A stretch of DNA of 64,000 nucleotides from NCBI GenBank assembly GCA_017407835.1, contig JAFQVV010000041.1, positions 56,607 through 120,606 of the forward strand, read 5' to 3'. Within the stretch, counting starts at the first letter, position 1; each line of letters starts with the position of its first letter. A program made the translations under genes and the position numbers. Below the pieces are notes generated by a model. It had not been told where the DNA came from. It did not search any database and was given only the letters and a program-made list of their open reading frames with translations. The DNA comes from Clostridia bacterium (GTDB taxonomy: Bacteria; Bacillota; Clostridia; Oscillospirales; CAG-272). Positions 57,965 through 64,000 of this stretch are shown here, in pieces.

Positions 57965-59515
57965 CTACTTATAGTACTTCTTAAAATCATCGGTAAATTG
58001 CTTGACTCTCATGGAATACTTTTCAATATCAGTCTTCACCATATTGGTATATGTATTAAAGTTTTCACTTTGAGAAGCAGTTTTGACTTTATCGTTATAA
58101 TAGTCACTAAAACGAGCGAAAGAATATTCATCGACATTTTCAGCATTAATGCCGAAATCATCTGACAAAACCATAGCTGAAAGCTGCAGAGCTGTCACGC
58201 TCTCGTGTTCCCATGTAGTCAACAGATTATCATATGATGCTAAAACCTTATCGCAACTTGACCGTATTTGATATGAGTTGAGTACATAAGCGTTGTACAA
58301 CGCAGATGGGTCTTCAATCGGCGGATATTCCATTAACTGTGATTCTTGATGTTTCGATGAAAGTAAAAGTTCATATAAAGCAAACTTTTTTATTTGCGAT
58401 ATATCTTCCCCTTGTTTCTTATTAAAACTAATCGCAAAAAATAGAAGAGTCACGCTTAATACAATCATTGTAGAAAAGATATATGTTAAAATCTCCTTTA
58501 TTCTCGGAACATCTATTACAAAATCCAATGTAACTAATTCTTTAAGTGAAACTTCAGAATTGGCAAGAATAAGGCCAAATAAACTTATCATAAATCCAAT
58601 TATACAAGCCACTATATAGTATCGAGAACGTTTCATATAGTTGTCTCCTATCCTCAAATTCAAACGACGCCGGACTTTATCAAGATTAATCCTCAAATCT
58701 TTAGCGGTTCGGCATGACACAATTGTTTCTGGTAAACTCTTTCGGATTGCAGATATTTTTGATAAATTGACTCCAGCAAACATCAACACCTGCAGTTTCA
58801 TTTTTCGCTGTTCTTTTATATTGCCTTTAATTCTAATAAATACTTGCTCATACATATTGTAAAGAGCCAATCCATACACTACCGGTAGATTTAGAATTAA
58901 TAGCACTAATGGCAGAAGCAGAGATTTTAATGTATCTATATTGAGAAATTGTTCTGGTGTACGTACAAGTCCTGTTATTGCATTTATGATAAGAATAAAT
59001 CCCCATACAACCATCAAACCACTGATAAATCGCTTTATGGAATGGTGTTTCTTATCGCGTTCTGCTATGGCATAGATAGCTGAAATCAATATTGATATAG
59101 GCACAAGAGCGAGTTCCCAAGCCAAACTAAATGTCCAAAAACCAATAAAGAATTCAATTAACACAGCAACTGCAATATTTTCTTTTATTAGTTCAGAGAA
59201 AAAATGTGAACCATCCGCTTTTTCTATTGCTTTTGTGAATAAAGGAAGTTCCACAATCAATACCCAGAAAATTGTATCCTTAAGTAATTCACTGTTCCAT
59301 AATTTAGCCCAATGCAGCATATATAGAATAGCACATAAGAAACTGATAAACACAATATAAAAAACAACAAATTTTCTACAAAACAATATTGGGATAACGG
59401 TTCTTAGGAACTGTCTCGCAGGTCTTGTGAAGAGGAGTACAACAATGGTAAGAATAGCCCAAATACCAATTGCAATTTCACGATTGTTGAAAATCTCTTG
59501 TATTGTATCCATCAT
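57965..59515 (-). CDS. Large multi-pass membrane protein of unknown function
   Basis: A protein of about 516 residues that I do not recognise. The first 225 residues contain about six or seven hydrophobic helices; a basic, probably cytoplasmic stretch follows (about 226-305, KEQRKMKLQ...DKVRRRLNLR); two more helices lie near 308-330 and 350-375; and the last 140 residues form a soluble, helical and acidic domain. The codon choice is AT-rich. The start is ATG 59515 or 59512 behind AAAGGAG; an upstream GTG overlaps that site. An extended -10 (TGATATAAT) lies about 35 bases upstream. No transporter or enzyme motif was seen. Confidence 0.72.
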   Translation of the reverse strand: MMDTIQEIFNNREIAIGIWAILTIVVLLFTRPARQFLRTVIPILFCRKFVVFYIVFISFLCAILYMLHWAKLWNSELLKDTIFWVLIVELPLFTKAIEKADGSHFFSELIKENIAVAVLIEFFIGFWTFSLAWELALVPISILISAIYAIAERDKKHHSIKRFISGLMVVWGFILIINAITGLVRTPEQFLNIDTLKSLLLPLVLLILNLPVVYGLALYNMYEQVFIRIKGNIKEQRKMKLQVLMFAGVNLSKISAIRKSLPETIVSCRTAKDLRINLDKVRRRLNLRIGDNYMKRSRYYIVACIIGFMISLFGLILANSEVSLKELVTLDFVIDVPRIKEILTYIFSTMIVLSVTLLFFAISFNKKQGEDISQIKKFALYELLLSSKHQESQLMEYPPIEDPSALYNAYVLNSYQIRSSCDKVLASYDNLLTTWEHESVTALQLSAMVLSDDFGINAENVDEYSFARFSDYYNDKVKTASQSENFNTYTNMVKTDIEKYSMRVKQFTDDFKKYYK

Positions 59516-59546
59516 TGCCACTCCTTTGCTGTTCGTTATTATTTAA

Positions 59547-59555
59547 ATTATATCA
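59547..59555 (-). promoter_or_regulatory. Extended -10 element of the multi-pass membrane protein gene
   Basis: TGATATAAT on the minus strand, 32 bases before the start codon; no clear -35 hexamer. Confidence 0.5.
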
Positions 59556-59641
59556 CATTTTTCTACAATCTTCTACCATACAAATGTGAATTTACCCAAT
59601 ATAAGGCTATACATAGTAAGAATTGCTTCACAGTATTTGTT

Positions 59642-59817
59642 GATCACGATACCATTTATCGTTGAAATATCAGTTCTAACCGAGTAGAAATGTCACACAT
59701 TTGATATTCGTCCACGGTTAAATCGTACAGGTGGGTACGCATGATGAATTTTTGACAGGCAGAAATAGCAAATACTACGAATTGTTGACTGCTCAGGCAC
59801 AATATTATTCGAAATAA
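59642..59817 (+). pseudogene. Decayed 3' end of an ABC exporter gene
   Basis: From 59722 the plus strand reads IVQVGTHDEFL, then KYYELLTAQAQYYSK and a stop at 59815-59817: the C-terminus of an ABC exporter (post-H-loop strand and last helix). In the same frame upstream, CHTLIFVHG and FIVEISVLTE align with the usual end of the ATPase domain (H-loop His lost), but stops interrupt at 59686 and 59719. Only about 60 codons remain; the rest of the gene is absent. It does not match the C-terminus of the exporter genes at 32-35 kb. A terminator hairpin follows at once. The 443-base gap from 59516 to 59958 holds this remnant, the hairpin and a promoter. Confidence 0.7.
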
Positions 59818-59823
59818 AAATGT

Positions 59824-59856
59824 CGCCGGGAGTGACTATAACAGTTGCTCTCGGCG
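59824..59856 (+). terminator. Terminator of the lost ABC exporter gene
   Basis: A 14-bp stem with G-U pairs that form only in plus-strand RNA (CGCCGGGAGTGACT with AGTTGCTCTCGGCG), then GTTTCGTT. The right arm GCTCTCGGCGGTT is identical over 13 bases to the terminator at 61503. Confidence 0.7.
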
Positions 59857-59893
59857 GTTTCGTTATAGTAAATTCAAAATTTTATGATATAAT

Positions 59894-59899
59894 ATTTGA
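59894..59899 (+). promoter_or_regulatory. Candidate -10 element before the first long sigma gene
   Basis: A TATAAT in TTATGATATAATATTTG near 59887-59900 (an extended form, TGATATAAT) is about 65 bases before the start at 59959. No convincing -35 hexamer. Confidence 0.4.
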
Positions 59900-59958
59900 A
59901 AAACACCCAATGAATTTTCAATTTCAAACACTTTATGGATGAAAGGCAGGTGAGAACG

Positions 59959-61503
59959 ATGGATGTAAATATTATAGAAAGCTATGTGGAAAAAGTTTAT
60001 GGATATGCGGTAAATCACACCTATTCTCGCGAGGAGGCCGATGATCTGTCGCAGGAAATACTTTTTACGGTAGTACGAGAATTACCGAAACTCAAAGACG
60101 CGAATAAATTTGAACCGTGGCTTTGGGGGATTGCAAGTAACGTAACAAAAAGCTTTCGGCGTCATATGGGGAAACAGCGCGCGATGTATTCCTATGACAT
60201 TCCGGAAGATATAGCGTATGAAGAGGATTTTGATAACGATCAAGAAGCTATTTATGATACGTTGCGTACAAAAATCGCAATGCTTTCATCAATATATCGC
60301 GATATTATCGTTCTATACTATTATGACAGCCTTTCAACCAAGCAGATATCCGAGCAATTAAATATTCCCGAAGGTACTGTCACATGGCGACTTTCGGAAG
60401 CTCGGAAGAAATTAAAAAAGGAGTGTACTGAAATGAACGAAATCGCTCTTCGCCCAATAAAAATGAATATTGATATATACGGAACCGGTGAATATGATGG
60501 AAAAATGGTGCCGTTCCCGAGCAAGTATGTTAATGATGCTCTATCTCAAAATATTCTCTATTATTCCTATGAAAAGCCTGCAACGGTGGAAGAATTGGCA
60601 AAGCTTTGCGGTGTTCCTGCATACTACATTGAAGATCGGATTGATAATCTTTTAAAACGAGAAGCTGTTATTGAGGTATCAAAAGGAAGATATCAAACCG
60701 ACTTTATCATCTGGTCTGACAAGTACGGTATCTTCTGTGAAGAAAATGCGGAAAAAGCGCTCTTGCCGATTATGGATAAATTGGTAGGAGCTATCAAATC
60801 GGTTGCTAAAGAAGCTGCGAATATTGATTTCTACAAGGCTGGTAAATCCGAGTCGGATCTGCTTTATCTTTACGGTATGCTGGCTTTCGATTATCTCAGC
60901 AGACATTATTGCAAGTTGCCTTTCCCCCAAATCAAGCAGAAATACGATGGATATTGGTGGAACTATATAGGCAGCGTGGAAACGGGTAAGCATCCGAGAA
61001 CAAGAATCGGCAGCCAAATTTCTGCCAATCGTGGCAGCAGAGGAAATTGCTCACATATTACTTGGTTCGGAATAAATGGTATTCACTTCAGAAAGATGAT
61101 GTCCGCTACTTATATCAATGCTTGTGAAGATATTATATATGGTGGAATTTCCGAAGATAAAAATGCAGTAGCCAATGCCATAAAGGACGGATATATTCAC
61201 AGGAAAGACGACGGAAACTTTTTTGTAACTGTTCCGTGTTTTACAGCAGAACAAAAACGAACTTTTGACGCAATTGTAGAAAAATATTTTGCGGAACTTA
61301 TGCCCGAATATTCGAAGATTGCCGAAACCTTCATTGCCGACTACAAAAAGTTATTTCCAAAGCATTTGAATGACGATGTTGACCGTATGTGCCAAAATAT
61401 GTTTTCAAACCTATATGTTACAGTGGCAGCCTATGCTCAGAAAAACGGTGATTTTGAAATGCCATCGAAAAACTGCTATTGTGACGTTATGATTCAACGA
61501 TAA
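59959..61503 (+). CDS. Sigma factor with long C-terminal extension (first paralogue)
   Basis: A 514-residue protein. Residues 5-72 are an ECF-type sigma region 2 (EEADDLSQEILFTVVRELPKL, FEPWLWGIASNVTKSFRRH) and 102-155 are region 4 (LSSIYRDIIVLYYYDSLSTKQISEQLNIPEGTVTWRLSEARKKLK). The remaining 350 residues are not part of normal sigma factors. Within them, 193-250 look like a winged helix (YEKPATVEELAKLCGVPAYYIEDRIDNLLKREAVIEV), followed by a domain of unknown type with many aromatic residues. The same extension is in the gene at 62997. The ATG at 59959 follows AGGTGAG. No anti-sigma gene is adjacent, so the extension may be the built-in sensor. Confidence 0.82.
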   Translation: MDVNIIESYVEKVYGYAVNHTYSREEADDLSQEILFTVVRELPKLKDANKFEPWLWGIASNVTKSFRRHMGKQRAMYSYDIPEDIAYEEDFDNDQEAIYDTLRTKIAMLSSIYRDIIVLYYYDSLSTKQISEQLNIPEGTVTWRLSEARKKLKKECTEMNEIALRPIKMNIDIYGTGEYDGKMVPFPSKYVNDALSQNILYYSYEKPATVEELAKLCGVPAYYIEDRIDNLLKREAVIEVSKGRYQTDFIIWSDKYGIFCEENAEKALLPIMDKLVGAIKSVAKEAANIDFYKAGKSESDLLYLYGMLAFDYLSRHYCKLPFPQIKQKYDGYWWNYIGSVETGKHPRTRIGSQISANRGSRGNCSHITWFGINGIHFRKMMSATYINACEDIIYGGISEDKNAVANAIKDGYIHRKDDGNFFVTVPCFTAEQKRTFDAIVEKYFAELMPEYSKIAETFIADYKKLFPKHLNDDVDRMCQNMFSNLYVTVAAYAQKNGDFEMPSKNCYCDVMIQR

Positions 61504-61548
61504 AAGAACCGCCGAGAGCAACCATTTGGTCGCTCTCGGCGGTTCTTT
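61503..61548 (+). terminator. Terminator of the first long sigma gene
   Basis: AAAGAACCGCCGAGAGC pairs perfectly with its complement around a self-pairing ACCATTTGGT loop, then CCTT. It starts on the last base of the stop codon. Confidence 0.9.
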
Positions 61549-61701
61549 CCTTACTGGGTGAAATGAATTATTCACAAATATATGATATAATAAACTCAAC
61601 GAAAAGTTGAGACCGGTTCGTTTTTTAGTCGCTTCTTATTCTGCAATATTTGTGTTAGAATATAATCACGGTACCGATATATGCTATTTGGAGGTTATAT
61701 C

Positions 61702-62841
61702 ATGCCATTATCAATGGGACAGATCATCAAAGATCTACGTAAGAAAAATGGATTCACACAGGAAGAGCTTGCTGAACGGCTTGGAGTGACTTATCAAGCA
61801 GTTTCGAAATGGGAGAATGATACGGGAATGCCGGACATTTCGCAGGTTGTTCCGCTTGCATCAATATTCGGAGTTAGTACAGACGTGCTGTTTGGTATTG
61901 CCAACACGACAGAAAATGAAGAAGCGTGGAGAATTGTTCAGTACGCCAACAGCATAGAAAAATACGGTGAGCTTGAAACGTATTTGAATGCGTATGATAT
62001 TTTGCTTGATGGACTGAAGAAATATCCTAACAACTTGATAATTATGATCAATTGTATGAATCTCGGAATTTCGCTTTCTTTGCCGGAAAACGGATGGATA
62101 TATGCCAAAGAGCGAGCAAAAGAAATCGCCTCTGAAACAATTCGTCAGGCAAATTTTGTTATAGCAAATTCGAAAAATATCACAGATATATTATCTGCGC
62201 GTCAGATATTAGTATTTCTATATTGCAGTCAGCAGAAATTCGATCTGGCATCAAATGAAGCAAAAAATTTTCCGCCTCGTGCCGATTTAACCTTGTATTC
62301 AAATATGGCAATCGTTAATGAATACATGAATAATTCCAAAAGAGCCGCAACATATCTGTGCTCTAATATAGACTATACGCTACAGGCACTTGAAAATGAT
62401 GTTGCACGACTTGGTAAAGCATACTACAACGACGGTAAATATTCGGATGCTATCACTGTATACGAAACATTTTTCGAAGTTATTAGTGTTATATTCAAAG
62501 ACGAGATCCCCCTTCCTTATCACGACTTCGATTCGGGAGACTGTTATTTGTTATTGGCAGAAGCATATCTTACAATCGGCGAAACAGCAAAGGCAATGAA
62601 TGCCGTAGAAAAGTCTGTTATGTATTATATTGATCTTTACAACACATATGAGGGAGAAAAAGTAATTCACCGCAGCAATATCAAATCACCTGTCGTAAGG
62701 GAAACCGAATTGATCACTTCATTGCCAAAGGAGATCATAAAACAAATATTACTTTATAAATTATCCAAAGATGAAATCCAAGCCTTGAATCAGGAAACTC
62801 GTTTTCTTGAATTGCTGGATATTGTAAATAATCTATCGTGA
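61702..62841 (+). CDS. XRE-family regulator with TPR-like C-terminal domain
   Basis: A 379-residue regulator. An N-terminal helix-turn-helix of the Cro/CI type (about 5-58: IKDLRKKNGFTQEELAERLGVTYQAVSKWENDTGMPDI) is followed by about 300 helical residues with repeat character (for example LGKAYYNDGKYSDAITVYETFF and LLLAEAYLTIGETAKAMNAVEKS), as in peptide- or protein-sensing regulators. The ATG at 61702 follows TTGGAGG; an ATG seven codons earlier has no such site. A TATAAT at about 61661-61666 may serve it. It lies between two paralogous sigma genes and could control them, but this is inference. Confidence 0.85.
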   Translation: MPLSMGQIIKDLRKKNGFTQEELAERLGVTYQAVSKWENDTGMPDISQVVPLASIFGVSTDVLFGIANTTENEEAWRIVQYANSIEKYGELETYLNAYDILLDGLKKYPNNLIIMINCMNLGISLSLPENGWIYAKERAKEIASETIRQANFVIANSKNITDILSARQILVFLYCSQQKFDLASNEAKNFPPRADLTLYSNMAIVNEYMNNSKRAATYLCSNIDYTLQALENDVARLGKAYYNDGKYSDAITVYETFFEVISVIFKDEIPLPYHDFDSGDCYLLLAEAYLTIGETAKAMNAVEKSVMYYIDLYNTYEGEKVIHRSNIKSPVVRETELITSLPKEIIKQILLYKLSKDEIQALNQETRFLELLDIVNNLS

Positions 62842-62996
62842 TATTTTTTAATAGTCAACTTATGCTGCGCTTCGTGAGAGATATTTTCATTGATAAAATT
62901 TTGATATATTTTTATAAAAGCACCTATCCAAATCATTTTTGGTGCACTATAAGGGTGTAATCATGATTGCATCCCAAAAGAAAGGAGGAGAAAAAC
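62842..62996 (+). other. Intergenic stretch before the second long sigma gene
   Basis: AT-rich sequence with a weak GCACC/GGTGC inverted repeat (62920-62945), a possible TATAAG element at about 62949 and the strong AAAGGAGG site at 62981-62988. No coding remnant was seen. Confidence 0.4.
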
Positions 62997-64000
62997 TTGG
63001 ACGAAAACAAAATCATCCCATATATCGAACCGATATTTCGTTTCTGTTGCAAACGGCTATCAAATCGTTATGATGCTGAGGATCTTGCGAGCGAGATTAT
63101 TTGTCACATTCTTGATGGAATGAACAAGTATCAAATTGAATCGCTTGACGCTTGGGTTTGGCGAATCGCACATAACCGATATGCGCGCTTCATTGACGCT
63201 CGAAATAAAAATCAAATCGTATTGTCGTGCGAAGACGAACTCTTTGATATTGCTGATTACTCCGATATTGATGAAGACAACACACAAGAGCAATATGAAA
63301 TGGTATTTCGGTATTTACATACGTTATCTTCCGAGTACAGGAATATTTTTGTAGACTACTATATTGGAGAATTACCGGTCAGAAGTCTTGCAAAAAATTA
63401 TTCACTCCCCGAAACCACAATCAAATGGCGTCTGAATGTAGGACGCAAAAAAATCAGAGATAGGATAGGAGAAGACAAAATGGATAAGGTGTATCAAAGA
63501 ATCAATTGGAATACGATGGTATGCAATGGTCATGCAAATACGCATCAATATTTATCCTCGCAAATTGCACGGGCAATCTGTCTTGCGGCTTACGAGAAAC
63601 CTTTGACAGTAGAGGAAATCAGTATGATCACGGGTGTCCCCACCATGTATATCGAGGATGAGATTCCTCGCCTTGAATACGGTGATGCTATCTGCAAGAT
63701 TGGCAACAAATACGCAACTAATTTCATTATTTTCCGCTTGAAAGACAGAAAGCAGACCGAGGATGTTTCCGCTTCGGTGGTCAATATTCTTGCAGATAAA
63801 CTCGAAGCGATTTTAAAAGAAACGGATGCTAAAATCAGCACAATTGATTTTTACGGTAACAATTTTGGTATTGGTAGGCTTGGTTATATCATTGTTCCAT
63901 ATCTGCTTAGACGAAAAATTCGCAATGTAAAGAATAATCGCTTAAAGCTTGAAAACGGTCCGTATCCTCCGAGAAAGGACGGCGGCTATGGTTGGTTTAT
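62997..64000 (+). CDS. Sigma factor with long C-terminal extension (second paralogue, cut by window end)
   Basis: An open frame of 334 codons that continues past the window. The start is TTG at 62997, eight bases behind AGGAGG; no ATG fits. Residues 1-72 are sigma region 2 (RYDAEDLASEIICHILDGM, AWVWRIAHNRYARFI) and about 103-155 are region 4 (LSSEYRNIFVDYYIGELPVRSLAKNYSLPETTIKWRLNVGRKKIR). The extension matches the first paralogue over the winged-helix part: YEKPLTVEEISMITGVPTMYIEDEI against YEKPATVEELAKLCGVPAYYIEDRI, then KYATNFII against RYQTDFII, and later IDFYG against IDFYK. Sequence identity is clearly partial, so the duplication is old or came from separate transfers. Confidence 0.8.
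   Translation, partial: MDENKIIPYIEPIFRFCCKRLSNRYDAEDLASEIICHILDGMNKYQIESLDAWVWRIAHNRYARFIDARNKNQIVLSCEDELFDIADYSDIDEDNTQEQYEMVFRYLHTLSSEYRNIFVDYYIGELPVRSLAKNYSLPETTIKWRLNVGRKKIRDRIGEDKMDKVYQRINWNTMVCNGHANTHQYLSSQIARAICLAAYEKPLTVEEISMITGVPTMYIEDEIPRLEYGDAICKIGNKYATNFIIFRLKDRKQTEDVSASVVNILADKLEAILKETDAKISTIDFYGNNFGIGRLGYIIVPYLLRRKIRNVKNNRLKLENGPYPPRKDGGYGWF

Noticed and set aside
59657..59742. Possible small minus-strand open frame (MRTHLYDL...)
   Set aside because: Only about 20 codons, no ribosome-binding site, and the plus strand here reads as an ABC exporter remnant, which explains the sequence better.

Overview
The window looks like a chromosomal segment of a moderately GC-rich, low-oxygen Firmicute, most likely a gut-type member of the Clostridia (Oscillospirales-like). 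The support is: consensus TTGACA/TATAAT promoters, strong AGGAGG ribosome-binding sites, a perfect CIRCE operator before groES-groEL, a class B sortase, AddAB rather than RecBCD, a SigH-like sigma factor, a DUF4364 protein, a YlbF/YmcA-family protein beside miaB-mutS-mutL, and many genes of Clostridia type. The species cannot be named from this sequence alone. No rRNA, CRISPR array, insertion sequence or intact tRNA was seen.

Layout. 1-2433: end of an unidentified gene, an Lhr/BrxHI-like helicase, and a strong terminator. 2556-5583: a two-gene ABC system (FtsX-type permease and ATPase). 5774-8794 (minus): an ArsB/NhaD-type permease and gpmI. 9083-15610 (plus): radC, uvrB, a CPBP protease and uvrA. 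15826-22247 (minus): an envelope cluster of htrA, response regulator, histidine kinase, sortase B, RlmA-like methyltransferase and a GT2 glycosyltransferase. 22482-31394 (plus): queG, a small membrane protein, mgsA, addB and addA. 31534-35592 (plus): a MarR regulator with a palindromic operator and an asymmetric heterodimeric ABC exporter. 35740-43953 (minus): miaB, ymcA-like, mutS, DUF2500, mutL and tgt. 44158-49484 (minus): a complete branched-chain amino-acid transporter (livJ-H-M-G-F) and a cytidylate-kinase-like protein. 49719-51566 (minus): a zinc-ribbon protein, a degenerate tRNA-like sequence, a SigH-like sigma factor and DUF4364. 51763-54873: hom and an orphan ACT protein (plus), facing an AGCS symporter (minus). 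55014-57218: groES-groEL with CIRCE and terminator.

At about 57.2 kb the character changes abruptly. From there to the end the DNA is AT-rich with different codon use, and the genes are accessory: a DUF2441-like protein, a large multi-pass membrane protein, the decayed 3' end of an ABC exporter, and two paralogous sigma factors that each carry the same long C-terminal extension with a predicted winged-helix segment. An XRE regulator lies between the sigma factors, and the second sigma factor runs off the window. This sigma-factor module is the best candidate for an undescribed system here.

Functional themes are DNA repair and recombination (radC, uvrB, uvrA, addA, addB, mutS, mutL), tRNA modification (queG, tgt, miaB), envelope stress (htrA, two-component system, sortase) and nutrient import. 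A family of hairpins with a conserved C/A-rich tail recurs between transcription units.
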